64,000 nucleotides of DNA from Escherichia fergusonii ATCC 35469 (GTDB taxonomy: Bacteria; Pseudomonadota; Gammaproteobacteria; Enterobacterales; Enterobacteriaceae), in the NCBI RefSeq assembly GCF_000026225.1, contig NC_011740.1, forward strand, positions 620,001 to 684,000, given 5' to 3'. Made by a program: the position numbers and the translations under genes. Below are positions 1 to 8,429 of the stretch, in pieces. Numbering within the stretch: the stretch's first letter is position 1; each line of letters starts with the position of its first letter. Under the pieces are notes generated by a model. The model was not told where the DNA came from, ran no database searches, and was given only the letters and a program-made list of their open reading frames with translations.

Positions 1-10
1 AATATTAGAA

Positions 11-67
11 CCCCGCCACATCTTCTGCGATGTAAATAACTGACAAAGCAGATTTGGCGGGTTTTTT
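11..67 (+). terminator. Hairpin with U-run before the first tail gene
   Basis: An 8-base GC-rich arm at 11-18 pairs with 54-61 and is followed directly by six T residues. The loop is long (about 35 bases). It lies 16 bases upstream of the ATG of the next tail gene and just after a TAG at 6-8 that may end the preceding, out-of-window gene. It could be an internal attenuator in the late operon or may not function as a terminator at all. Confidence 0.35.
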
Positions 68-82
68 GTATCCGGAGTTTAT

Positions 83-1411
83 ATGACGTGGAAAGGCAGG
101 CTTCAGGATGCGTCATTTCGCGGCGTACCGTTTAAGGTTGAAGAAGAAAGTGCGGGAACCGGTCGCCGTGTGGAAACACATGAATACCCGAACCGCGACA
201 AGCCCTATACCGAAGATCTGGGAAAAGTCACTTTCCGCCCGTCCATCACAGCTTATGTGGTGGGAGATGACTGCTTTGACCAGCGCGATCGCCTGATTGA
301 CGCGCTGAATAAACCCGGTCCCGGCACGCTTGTCCATCCGACATACGGTGAGATGAAAGTCTGTGTTGACGGGGAAGTTCGGGTCAGCACATCGAAAAGT
401 GAAGGGCGTATTGTCCGCTTTGACCTGAAGTTTGTCGAAGCAGGAGAACTTTCTTACCCCACATCAGGTGCGGCGACGGCGCAGACGCTGATGTCATCCT
501 GTTCTGCACTGGATGACTGCATCAGTGACAGCTTCAGTGGTTTCAGTATCGATGGCGTGGCGGATTTTGTGCAGAACGACGTCGTTGGTAATGCCAGCAC
601 AATGCTTGGGTATGTTTCTGATGCGATGAAAGTGGTGGATTCTGCCGTATCGGATGCTGCCAGGCTGTTGCAGGGGGATATCTCGGTACTTCTGCCGCCA
701 CCATCGTCAGGCAAAAATTTCGTTGAGCAGGTGCAGAAAATGTGGCGTACCGGGAAACGCCTTTATGGTAACGCCAGCGACCTGGTCACCATGATCAAAA
801 CGCTTTCCGGTGTCAGCCTCGGCAGCGATCTGCAACCGCGCGGCGTCTGGAAAACGGACAGTAAAACCACCGCCACGGCGACGCAGCAGCGTAACGTGGT
901 TGCCAGCATCCTTCGTACGACCGCAATCAGCGAAGCGGCGTATGCCGTCACCCGATTGCCTGCGCCAACAACTTCCGCGGTGATGCAGAATTCCGCAGTG
1001 GGGCAGGCAACAACACCTGCGCAGAGCACTGGCTGGCCTTCCGTCACGCATCCGGCACTGAACAATGCACCGGCGGTGAAAAACACGGTTGACCTGCCGA
1101 CGTGGGAAGAACTGACTGACATTCGCGACACACTGAATACGGCAATTGATAAGGAGTTGTCCCGTACAACCAGTGATGCGCTGTTTCTGGCGCTGCGCCG
1201 GGTGAAAGCAGATCTGAATGCGGATATCAACACGCGCCTTGAACAGTCTGCACGGATCATTCAGCGCACACCGGATGAGGTTTTACCCGCACTGGTGCTG
1301 GCGGCTACCTGGTTTGATAACGCGGCGCGTGATGCGGACATTATCCGGCGTAATGCCATTACGCATCCCGGCTTTGTGCCGGTGATCCCTCTGAAGGTAC
1401 CAGTGCAATGA
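83..1411 (+). CDS. Mu gpN-like DNA circularisation / baseplate hub protein
   Basis: The 442-residue protein begins with the typical DNA-circularisation N-domain opening (MTWKGRLQDASFRGVPF), the family named after phage Mu gpN. The first 100 or so residues hold this domain; the rest is alanine-rich and largely helical, as expected for this family. In Mu-like tails gpN sits in the baseplate hub region, and it has been proposed to be injected with DNA. A GGAG-type ribosome site at 73-76 precedes the ATG at 83. It overlaps the next gene by four bases (ATGA at 1408-1411), so the two are probably translationally coupled. Its place ahead of gpP and gp45 homologues is the Mu/SfV order. Confidence in family is high; the exact role is less certain. 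Confidence 0.85.
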   Translation: MTWKGRLQDASFRGVPFKVEEESAGTGRRVETHEYPNRDKPYTEDLGKVTFRPSITAYVVGDDCFDQRDRLIDALNKPGPGTLVHPTYGEMKVCVDGEVRVSTSKSEGRIVRFDLKFVEAGELSYPTSGAATAQTLMSSCSALDDCISDSFSGFSIDGVADFVQNDVVGNASTMLGYVSDAMKVVDSAVSDAARLLQGDISVLLPPPSSGKNFVEQVQKMWRTGKRLYGNASDLVTMIKTLSGVSLGSDLQPRGVWKTDSKTTATATQQRNVVASILRTTAISEAAYAVTRLPAPTTSAVMQNSAVGQATTPAQSTGWPSVTHPALNNAPAVKNTVDLPTWEELTDIRDTLNTAIDKELSRTTSDALFLALRRVKADLNADINTRLEQSARIIQRTPDEVLPALVLAATWFDNAARDADIIRRNAITHPGFVPVIPLKVPVQ

Positions 1412-2487
1412 ACGACAATGTCACGCTACGGGTAAATGGCCGGGAGTGGAATGGCTGGACATCGGTGCGCATCGGTGCCGGTATTGAACGGCTGGCGCGG
1501 GATTTCAGTGTGGAGATCACCCGCCAGTGGCCGGGAGATGAGGGTATCACCACGCTTCATCCGCGCATTAAAAACGGTTCAAAAGTGGAGGTGCTGATTG
1601 GTGATGAGCTGGTGATCACTGGCTGGGTGGAGGCGACGCCCGTTCGTTACGATGCCCGTTCGGTCAGCACCGGTATTGCCGGACGCAGTCTGACCGCTGA
1701 CCTGATTGACTGTGCAGCCGAACCGACACAGTTTAACGGACGATCGCTGGTACAGATTGCGCAGGCGCTTGCTGCGCCTTTCGGCATTGAGGTGGTGAAC
1801 AACGGTGCGCCGTCGGGTGTTATTCCTGACGTCCAGCCTGATCACGGCGAAACGGTGATTGAGGTGATCAACAAAATACTCGGTCAGCAGCAGGCACTGG
1901 CTTACGACGACCCGCACGGCAGGCTGGTGATTGGCGGTATTGGCTCAACGCGGGCACATACCGCGCTGGTACTCGGGGAAAACATCCTTTCCTGCGATAC
2001 GGAGAAGAGTATCCGGGAGCGGTTTTCAGTTTACCAGGTGGCGGGGCAGCGTGCCGGAAACGACGATGATTTCGGTGAGGCCACCACCACCGCGCTGCGG
2101 GCCCGCACAGAGGACGCATTTATTGCCCGTTACCGTCCGATGTATATCAGGCAGACAGGGCAGGCTACGGGGGCAGGCTGTATTGCCCGTGCTGACTTTG
2201 AAGCCCGACAACGGGCGGCGCGGACGGACGAAACCACCTATGTGGTGCAGGGCTGGCGACAGGGTAACGGTACGCTGTGGCAGCCCAACCAGCGGGTGAT
2301 TGTCTTCGATCCGGTCTGTGGTTTCGACAATACCGAACTGCTTGTCTCGGAAGTCACGTTTACTCAGGACCAGAACGGCACCCTGACGGAAATCCGTGTC
2401 GGCCCGCCTGATGCTTATCTGCCTGAACCCGAAGACCCCGGCGCGCGGAAAAAGAAAAAAGCCAGAGTACAGGAGGACCCGTTCTGA
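1408..2487 (+). CDS. Mu gpP-like baseplate hub (phage tail protein, gp44/D-like)
   Basis: 359 residues beginning MNDNVTLRVNGREWNGW, the standard opening of Mu gp44 (gpP) family baseplate hub proteins. These form the trimeric hub above the central spike in contractile tails. The C terminus is basic and lysine-rich (GARKKKKARVQ). The start overlaps the stop of the gpN homologue (ATGA), and the stop overlaps the start of the gp45 homologue by one base, so the operon is tightly packed. No truncation or frameshift is seen, and the length is normal for the family. Confidence 0.85.
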   Translation: MNDNVTLRVNGREWNGWTSVRIGAGIERLARDFSVEITRQWPGDEGITTLHPRIKNGSKVEVLIGDELVITGWVEATPVRYDARSVSTGIAGRSLTADLIDCAAEPTQFNGRSLVQIAQALAAPFGIEVVNNGAPSGVIPDVQPDHGETVIEVINKILGQQQALAYDDPHGRLVIGGIGSTRAHTALVLGENILSCDTEKSIRERFSVYQVAGQRAGNDDDFGEATTTALRARTEDAFIARYRPMYIRQTGQATGAGCIARADFEARQRAARTDETTYVVQGWRQGNGTLWQPNQRVIVFDPVCGFDNTELLVSEVTFTQDQNGTLTEIRVGPPDAYLPEPEDPGARKKKKARVQEDPF

Positions 2488-3035
2488 TGAGGACGATTGA
2501 AGCCATGCAGCGACAACTCCTCGGTCTGATTGGGCGGGCAGTGGTGAAAAGCATCAGTGCCGCCACGAAATGTCAGACCGTGGATGTGTCCCTGATTGCT
2601 GGTGAACCCAAAGCAGGGGTTGAACATCTTGAACCCTACGGTTTTACCGCAAGGGCAAACAGCGGTGCGGAAGCGGTGGTGTTGTTTCCGGATGGCGACC
2701 GTTCTCATGCGGTGGTTGTTACGGTGTCGGACCGGCGCTACCGCCTGAAAGGGCTGCAGACGGGGGAGGTGGCTGTCTATGATGATCAAGGGCAGTCCGT
2801 GACGCTGACCCGGGCGGGGATCGTGGTGGACGGTGCAGGTAAAACGATCACGTTTCGCAATGCGCCTAAGGCTCGTTTTGAAATGGACCTGGAAGTGACC
2901 GGACAGGTGAAAGACCTGTGCGACTCCACCGGCACCACCATGTCAGCGATGCGGCTTGCCTATAACGGGCATCGTCACAGAGAGAACGGTCAGGGCAGTA
3001 ACACCGACAAACCTGATAAAGCGATGGAGGCATGA
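2487..3035 (+). CDS. Mu gp45-like baseplate assembly protein / central spike (gpV)
   Basis: 182 residues matching the Mu gp45 baseplate-spike family, with a central OB-fold-like region (about 20-95) followed by a beta-helical spike. Near the C terminus there is an H-x-H motif (NGHRHREN, around residue 162-169). In P2 gpV and Mu gp45 such a motif binds the iron ion at the spike tip. The trimeric spike punctures the outer membrane at tail contraction. It lies between the hub protein and a gp46 homologue, the conserved Mu order. The ATG at 2487 uses the last base of the preceding stop codon. Confidence 0.85.
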   Translation: MRTIEAMQRQLLGLIGRAVVKSISAATKCQTVDVSLIAGEPKAGVEHLEPYGFTARANSGAEAVVLFPDGDRSHAVVVTVSDRRYRLKGLQTGEVAVYDDQGQSVTLTRAGIVVDGAGKTITFRNAPKARFEMDLEVTGQVKDLCDSTGTTMSAMRLAYNGHRHRENGQGSNTDKPDKAMEA

Positions 3036-3460
3036 TGGAACTGTGGCTGACGGTGAACGGTAAACGCACCTGCGCCAGCGCACCGCTGGATCCGCTGACC
3101 CGTGCCGTGGTGATTTCCCTGTTCACCTGGCGGCGGGCTGAACCTGATGATAATGCCGACGTCCCGATGGGATGGTGGGGGGATACCTGGCCTGCGGTAC
3201 AGAATGACCGTTACGGCTCCCGACTGTGGCTGCTTCAGCGCAGCAAACTGACCAATCAGCTGGTGCAGACGGTAAGGGGATATATCCGCGAATGCCTGCA
3301 ATGGATGATTGATGACGGTGTGGTGTCCCGTATTGATCTGGATATCCGCCGCACCGGGATTAATGAGCTGGGTAACAGTATCACCCTCTGGCGTCGTGAT
3401 GGACCGGTAATGATTTCTTTTGATGATCTGTGGAGTGCGATAACGCATGGCGGACAGTGA
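3032..3460 (+). CDS. Mu gp46-like baseplate wedge protein
   Basis: 142 residues of the Mu gp46 family (gpW/gp25-like wedge component), about half acidic and with tryptophan-rich motifs (GWWGDTWP around residue 46-53). It joins the wedge of the contractile baseplate. Two ATGs are available, at 3032 and 3035. A GGAGG at 3026-3030 is better spaced for the second, so the true protein may be one residue shorter. It overlaps the stop of the spike gene (ATGA) and runs 14 bases into the gp47 gene. Confidence 0.82.
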   Translation: MMELWLTVNGKRTCASAPLDPLTRAVVISLFTWRRAEPDDNADVPMGWWGDTWPAVQNDRYGSRLWLLQRSKLTNQLVQTVRGYIRECLQWMIDDGVVSRIDLDIRRTGINELGNSITLWRRDGPVMISFDDLWSAITHGGQ

Positions 3461-4505
3461 ATTTCAGCGCCCGACGCTGGCAGAAAATATCAGTATGCTC
3501 CGTAACGATTTATTCGCCAGGCTGGACGTCAGCGACACGCTCCGGCGTATGGATGAAGACGTGCGGGCAAAGGTGTATGCGGCGGCGCTGCATACGGTTT
3601 ACGGTTACATTGATTATCTGGCAATGAACATGCTGCCTGACCTGTGCGATGAGTCCTGGCTGGCACGACATGCTGCGATGAAACGGTGTCCGCGTAAGGA
3701 TGCCACGGCTGCCAGCGGGTATATGCGCTGGGAAGGTGTCAGCGATGGCCTGAAGGTAACTGCCGGGAGTGTTATTCAGCGCGATGACCTGGTTCAGTAC
3801 ACGGCAACTGCCGATGCAACCAGCGCCGGTGGTGTCCTGCGCGTGCCGATCGCCTGCTCAAGTGCAGGTGCGGTCGGTAACGCTGACGACGGTACGTCAT
3901 TAATCCTGGTCACGCCGGTGAATGGTCTGCCGTCTTCCGGTGTGGCAGATACCCTGACAGGCGGATTTGATACTGAAGAGCTGGAAACGTGGCGCGCCCG
4001 CGTCATTGAGCGGTATTACTGGACGCCGCAGGGTGGGGCGGACGGGGACTATGTCGTCTGGGCTAAAGAAGTGCCAGGCATTACCCGCGCATGGACATAC
4101 CGTCACTGGATGGGAACGGGAACTGTCGGCGTGATGATTGCCGGCAGTGACCTGATTAATCCCATTCCGGAAGAATCAGCTGAAACGGCGGCAAGAGAAC
4201 ATATTGAACCGCTGGCTCCGGTGGCAGGTTCTGATTTGTATGTGTTCAGACCGGCGGCGCATAAAGTGGATTTTCATATCCGCGTGACGCCGGACACACC
4301 GGAAATACGGGCTGCCATCACCGCCGAGTTGCGTTCGTTCCTGCTGCGTGATGGTTATCCGCAGGGAGTACTGAAGGTATCGCGTATCAGTGAGGCGATT
4401 TCCGGTGCGAACGGGGAATACAGCCATCAGTTGCTTGCACCGGCGGACAATATCTCCATTGCAAAAAATGAACTGGCGGTACTGGGGACGATTTCATGGA
4501 CGTGA
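3447..4505 (+). CDS. Mu gp47-like baseplate J protein
   Basis: 352 residues of the baseplate J family. Recognisable stretches are the N-terminal wedge region (to about 90), the central LTGGFDTEELETWRARV segment typical of J proteins (about 168-185), and the PQGGADGDYVVWAKEVPGI segment. J proteins form the wedge that links the baseplate to the tail fibres. The gene overlaps gp46 by 14 bases and the gp48-like gene by 10. Length is normal for the Mu/SfV branch of the family. Confidence 0.87.
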   Translation: MADSEFQRPTLAENISMLRNDLFARLDVSDTLRRMDEDVRAKVYAAALHTVYGYIDYLAMNMLPDLCDESWLARHAAMKRCPRKDATAASGYMRWEGVSDGLKVTAGSVIQRDDLVQYTATADATSAGGVLRVPIACSSAGAVGNADDGTSLILVTPVNGLPSSGVADTLTGGFDTEELETWRARVIERYYWTPQGGADGDYVVWAKEVPGITRAWTYRHWMGTGTVGVMIAGSDLINPIPEESAETAAREHIEPLAPVAGSDLYVFRPAAHKVDFHIRVTPDTPEIRAAITAELRSFLLRDGYPQGVLKVSRISEAISGANGEYSHQLLAPADNISIAKNELAVLGTISWT

Positions 4506-5080
4506 CAAACGATGATTACATCCGTCTGTTGTCGGCACTGCTGCCCCCCGGTCCGGCATGGTCAGCCAGCGATCCGGCGATTGTCGGTGCGGCACCTTCA
4601 TTAACCCGTGTTCATCAGCGTGCGGATGCCCTGATGCGGGAGCTGGATCCGCGCACCACCACCGAACTGATAAATCGCTGGGAGCGTCTGTGCGGCCTGC
4701 CGGATGAATGTATTCCGGCGGGAACGCAGACCCTTCGCCAGCGTCAGCAACGGCTGGATGCGAAGGTTAACCTGGCGGGCGGTATCAATGAGGATTTTTA
4801 CCTTGCTCAGCTTGCTGCTCTGGGCAGACCAGACGCCACCATCACGCGATACGACAAAAGCACTTTCACCTGCTCATCGGCCTGTACTGACGCGGTGAAT
4901 GCGCCGGAATGGCGGTATTACTGGCAGGTCAATATGCCTGCTGCCACCAACACCACCTGGATGACATGTGGTGATCCCTGTGATTCCGCGCTGCGTATCT
5001 GGGGCGATACTGTAATCGAGTGTGTGCTTAACAAACTCTGCCCTTCACATACCTACGTAATTTTTAAATATCCGGAGTAA
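4496..5080 (+). CDS. Mu gp48-like tail protein (YmfQ family)
   Basis: 194 residues of the YmfQ/Mu gp48 family. The segment with LLPPGPAWSASDPAI near residue 16-30 and the cluster of cysteines in the second half (CSSACTDA, MTCGDPCDSAL) are typical. K-12 e14 carries the homologue ymfQ in the same position before the tail fibre. The role is in wedge and fibre attachment; details are inferred from Mu. It overlaps the J gene by 10 bases and ends 3 bases before the fibre ATG. Confidence 0.82.
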   Translation: MDVTNDDYIRLLSALLPPGPAWSASDPAIVGAAPSLTRVHQRADALMRELDPRTTTELINRWERLCGLPDECIPAGTQTLRQRQQRLDAKVNLAGGINEDFYLAQLAALGRPDATITRYDKSTFTCSSACTDAVNAPEWRYYWQVNMPAATNTTWMTCGDPCDSALRIWGDTVIECVLNKLCPSHTYVIFKYPE

Positions 5081-5083
5081 TCC

Positions 5084-6013
5084 ATGCATCGTATAGACAC
5101 GAAAACCGCGCAGAAGGATAAGTTCGGCGCGGGTAAAAACGGTTTTACCCGTGGTAATCCCCAGACCGGCACGCCTGCCACCGATCTGGATGATGACTAC
5201 TTTGACATGTTGCAGGAAGAGCTTTGTGGCGTGGTGGAGGCATCCGGTGCCAGTCTGGAGAAGGGGCGGCATGACCAGCTGCTTACTGCGCTTCGGGCGT
5301 TGCTGTTAAGCCGCAAAAATCCGTTTGGCGATATTAAATCGGATGGTGCGACTGATGTGGCACGAAAAAACCTGGATCTGGGTACTGCGGCATTAAAATC
5401 CGCTCAGACTTCAGTCAGTGACAGGACTAATGGTGCACTGATGCTTGTTGGTGCATTTGGTTTTGGTGGAGAGGGGGGAGATTCAGTAATCCGGGATATT
5501 ACCAACGTTTTCACACTACCGATTGGTAATGAAGGTAATCCGGAACCCTATCAGAACTATGTACATCTGAATCTTGCCGGAAATTATTTTTATTCCGCTC
5601 GCCTGGCGATAAGTCTGAATGGTACTGATAATCCAAGATTTTTCCTTAAAAATCGTGCCGGAGATGCCGAAAGTGACTGGATGGAAATTTATACAGCAAG
5701 GAATCCTCAACGAACGGTTGCACAACTTACAACAGCGAGAAAGATTTCCCTCTCTGGTGACGCCAGAGGTTATGCCATGTTCAATGGTGGGGCTGATGCA
5801 AATATTGCAGTCACTGTCGCAGACTCAGCAAAAGGTGTTATTAAGCTACGGGAGGGGGCCGTCTCGACACTTTATGCGTCGAATAATTTTATTTCAATTG
5901 ATACCGGATTAATGGTTCGTGGTATCACTTTTAGCGCTAACGCACAGAGCGTAAATGTACGTCCGCTTCAGATGCTTATTGGCACACAATGGGTAACGGT
6001 AGGTTTATCATGA
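5084..6013 (+). CDS. Short tail fibre protein
   Basis: 309 residues. The first 80 or so form the conserved virion-attachment domain of Mu/P2-type fibres (MHRIDTKTAQKDKFGAG, then ATDLDDDYFDMLQEELCGVVE). The remainder carries a short repeat-like region (ISLSGDARGYAMFNG, then VADSAKGVIKLREG) and a C terminus that would contact the host. It is short for a fibre, with no long collagen-like or repeat shaft. Base composition becomes more AT-rich after about 5400, the usual mosaic pattern of receptor-binding genes. It ends in an ATGA overlap with the assembly gene. Confidence 0.8.
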   Translation: MHRIDTKTAQKDKFGAGKNGFTRGNPQTGTPATDLDDDYFDMLQEELCGVVEASGASLEKGRHDQLLTALRALLLSRKNPFGDIKSDGATDVARKNLDLGTAALKSAQTSVSDRTNGALMLVGAFGFGGEGGDSVIRDITNVFTLPIGNEGNPEPYQNYVHLNLAGNYFYSARLAISLNGTDNPRFFLKNRAGDAESDWMEIYTARNPQRTVAQLTTARKISLSGDARGYAMFNGGADANIAVTVADSAKGVIKLREGAVSTLYASNNFISIDTGLMVRGITFSANAQSVNVRPLQMLIGTQWVTVGLS

Positions 6014-6549
6014 TGGAAATGAGAAATTTTGTTATTTCTGAGCCTGTTTCAGATGAAGAAAAGCTACTGGCAGAACTCGGTGCCATTATTCTGCGTGATG
6101 AAGAAGGCCGGGAGTGGTACACCTCTCAGCAGTTATTTAAGGACGATACATTCAAGATAATGTATGACAGTGAAGGTATTGTGAAATCAATAACCAGAGA
6201 TGTTTCCACGCTGTTTCCTGTATCGTGCAGTGTGGCAGAGGTTGCCAGTATTCCTGAAGGTATTGATATTTATGGCGGGTGGGTTTATTCGGACGGTAAG
6301 GTATCTGCAAGACAGTATACCCGGAGTGAGCTTATTACCCTGGCTGAGATGGAAAAACAAACAAAAATCAGTCAGGCAAATGAATTCATGAACAGCCATC
6401 AGTGGGCAGGAAAGGCTGCCATTGGGCGGCTGAAAGGTGATGAGCTTGCGCAATATAACTTGTGGCTGGATTATCTGGATGCACTGGAAAAAGTAGATAC
6501 ATCCGGGGTTCCGGATATTCAGTGGCCGACAAAACCAGACACAATGTAA
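6010..6549 (+). CDS. Tail fibre assembly protein (Tfa family)
   Basis: About 179 residues of the caudoviral tail-fibre assembly family, ending with the typical sequence ...LWLDYLDALEKVDTSGVPDIQWPTKP. Tfa proteins fold and trimerise the adjacent fibre. I chose ATG 6010 (ATGATGG) because it forms a four-base ATGA overlap with the fibre stop, as elsewhere in this operon. An upstream in-frame ATG at 5989 would lie well inside the fibre gene. It is the last gene of the tail operon; a gene remnant and a terminator follow. Confidence 0.82.
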   Translation: MMEMRNFVISEPVSDEEKLLAELGAIILRDEEGREWYTSQQLFKDDTFKIMYDSEGIVKSITRDVSTLFPVSCSVAEVASIPEGIDIYGGWVYSDGKVSARQYTRSELITLAEMEKQTKISQANEFMNSHQWAGKAAIGRLKGDELAQYNLWLDYLDALEKVDTSGVPDIQWPTKPDTM

Positions 6550-6668
6550 GCGAAAAATAAAAACCGCAGACACGCCGTATGCAGGACGTACTGCGGATTG
6601 GCTGGTGAACTTTTGATAGTGCGAGTATTGAATGATTTCCAGCCGTTACTGATTTTACGTGCTAATTA

Positions 6669-6919
6669 GTGAACAAACCACTCGTCAGCAGTCTCCTTGG
6701 TATCTTTCTAAGTGTCCAGAACAAAAGTTTAGCTGAATCTTTATCGGCGGCGCGCGTAACAGAAAGGCCATCGATGCTACTGGTGCCGACAAATCCGGAT
6801 TGAATACGTCTAATAAGCTCTGGTTCGGCGAGAATCAGACATACAATTCGACGTTGACATGTAACTATCCTTCAATAAACAAGGCAAACACAGATGTTAC
6901 ACAGACTTTAAGTGTATAG
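6669..6919 (+). pseudogene. Broken reading frame between tail operon and O-antigen genes
   Basis: Bases 6550-6946 hold no intact gene. From GTG 6669 one frame reads 44 codons (opening VNKPLVSSLLGIFLSVQNKS) and stops at 6801-6803. A second frame then reads openly to TAG at 6917-6919 (ending KANTDVTQTLSV). The two halves look like frameshifted pieces of one or two proteins. I do not recognise the family. A secreted or structural protein is possible given the hydrophobic start and the Thr/Asn-rich end, but this is only a guess. Confidence 0.35.
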
Positions 6920-6922
6920 TAA

Positions 6923-6948
6923 AAAGGCGGCATTGCCGCCTTTGTTTT
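6923..6948 (-). terminator. Terminator after the acyltransferase gene
   Basis: A 9-bp perfect stem (AAAGGCGGC paired with GCCGCCTTT, arms 6923-6931 and 6935-6943) has a 3-base loop. On the minus strand it directly follows the TAA of the acyltransferase gene and ends in a five-base U-run. On the plus strand it is also followed by T-rich sequence, so it probably works in both directions. Confidence 0.8.
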
Positions 6949-8074
6949 ATTTTATCTTGTATCTTTTTTCAATTGTATTATACAGGATAGCGGAAAGTAT
7001 AATTGCTAATGTTATCGCCCCAAACTGCATCAATATAAAATATCTAGCTGATGTTTGCTCTAGGTTGATAAATTTGCTGTAAGAATTGAATGTAATGTTA
7101 AGCGATAACTGATGTACTAAATACAAACTGTAACTTATGATACCAATATTCGATATGCTTCTTTTAGAGAATATAGACGGCCTGGATGCGATAAACGCTA
7201 TGAAAAATATTGATGTCGCGCAGAACATTTCGAATTCATATACTTTAAAATCACCAAAAATCGAATATAAAAAGAGTAATAGCATTACGATCCACAAAGC
7301 ATATTTCAAATAATTGTTTGCAGGTTTCTTTATGTACGAAGCAATAAACCCTGTCAGGAAGTATGTCCACATTATTTGTTCGTTCTGATATCCAAGATAT
7401 ATAATTATCAGAGCTAAAGGTATTAAAGATATTCTTAACGGTTTAATAGCAAATGCACAAGCAAGAAATGGAACTGCTGCATAATATTTCCATTCGTAAG
7501 GTAACGTCCATGTAACAATATTAAGGCTCCAGTCCCATATTGCACCAACCCTAATCCCACCGCCCCAGAAACCAAATCCATAAACACTACGAATGACTGT
7601 CATTATATCATCAATAGTTTTTATTTCCCCGTATCTCTGGAACATGAAAATTGCAAAAACTATTGTAGAAACAACAATGTATGCAGGAAGTAATCTATAA
7701 ATCCTTTTTTGGAAAAAAGAAATATCGAAAATTCCCTTTTTTATAGTGGCTGAAAATAAAAAACCTGTTAAGCAAAAGAATATGGATACTCCAAACGCGC
7801 CCATTTTTTCAAATGCGTACGCTGGCTGAATATTCATATATGGTGATTTTAATCCTATAGCAGCAATTACAGTGTATGAGTGGTTAACGAAAACTAATAG
7901 ACACGCAACCCCCCTTAAGCCCTCTAAACATAAGTCATTGTGGCTTCCAATAGGGGATATATCAACTATCTTATTAATAAGAAAACAAATAAATGTTGCG
8001 AATAAAATAAAAGATGATGCATATATGGTATTGTGAACACTAAGATATGGTAATAAAGTAGCAAATGTATCCAT
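6947..8074 (-). CDS. Acyltransferase-3 family membrane protein (OafA/Oac-like O-antigen acetylase)
   Basis: 375 residues with about ten predicted membrane segments. The conserved acyltransferase-3 signature is visible as R-x10-H (GLRGVACLLVFVNHSY, about residue 49-64), followed by FFCLTGFLFS and a basic RIYRLLPAY loop. Members such as Oac of phage Sf6 and OafA of Salmonella transfer acetyl groups to O-antigen sugars across the inner membrane. The neighbouring gtr genes make the same target likely, but the sugar and position cannot be read. The gene is very AT-rich, a sign of transfer. It stands about 355 bases from the gtr genes and appears to have its own promoter, which carries clustered GATC sites. 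A separate terminator follows. Confidence 0.82.
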   Translation of the reverse strand: MDTFATLLPYLSVHNTIYASSFILFATFICFLINKIVDISPIGSHNDLCLEGLRGVACLLVFVNHSYTVIAAIGLKSPYMNIQPAYAFEKMGAFGVSIFFCLTGFLFSATIKKGIFDISFFQKRIYRLLPAYIVVSTIVFAIFMFQRYGEIKTIDDIMTVIRSVYGFGFWGGGIRVGAIWDWSLNIVTWTLPYEWKYYAAVPFLACAFAIKPLRISLIPLALIIIYLGYQNEQIMWTYFLTGFIASYIKKPANNYLKYALWIVMLLLFLYSIFGDFKVYEFEMFCATSIFFIAFIASRPSIFSKRSISNIGIISYSLYLVHQLSLNITFNSYSKFINLEQTSARYFILMQFGAITLAIILSAILYNTIEKRYKIK

Positions 8075-8429
8075 TAAATATGCCCTGCTTACAACATTAT
8101 AGTTATCAAAGAGTTTTAGGATCGCCGGATTATATCATTAACCTGCTTCATGATCGATATGATCGCACGTAGCATGTGTAGTTATTTGTGAAAGCTTAGC
8201 CACACTATGCTTTGTAATGGATGGCGAGGTGGGCTTCGAAGGCAAAAGATATGTATTTATGTTAAAAATTAGCGCAAGAAGACAGAAACATCTTGCGCCA
8301 ATGTTCTGTTGCAGTTCACTGACACCACTAAGTGATTGATTCAAGTAACTGCCTATGTAGTACTTTACAGTGTGTTATTTATACAAACATTACCAAAACA
8401 CATTGATGTGTTTGCTTTTTATTCGGTTT
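8075..8429. other. AT-rich intergenic region between acyltransferase and gtr genes
   Basis: About 355 bases. Besides the promoter noted above, it holds a minus-strand open frame (8138-8344, 68 codons, opening MNQSLSGVSELQQNIG). I do not recognise this frame and it has no clear ribosome site; it may be a remnant. A short perfect hairpin (AAACACAT paired with ATGTGTTT, 8396-8413) lies just after the end of the gtr gene. It could terminate the gtr operon, but the U-run is only on the plus-strand side. Confidence 0.4.
8120..8164 (-). promoter_or_regulatory. Acyltransferase promoter with three packed Dam (GATC) sites
   Basis: On the minus strand a perfect -10 (TATAAT, 8129-8134) lies about 50 bases before the acyltransferase ATG. 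The hexamer 17 bases upstream (8152-8157) is a poor -35 and contains GATC (8152-8155). A second GATC (8161-8164) lies just upstream and a third (8120-8123) falls at the expected start point. Three Dam sites in 45 bases over a weak -35 resemble Dam-dependent phase-variable promoters of phage gtr operons and agn43. No clear OxyR site was recognised. Confidence 0.5.
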
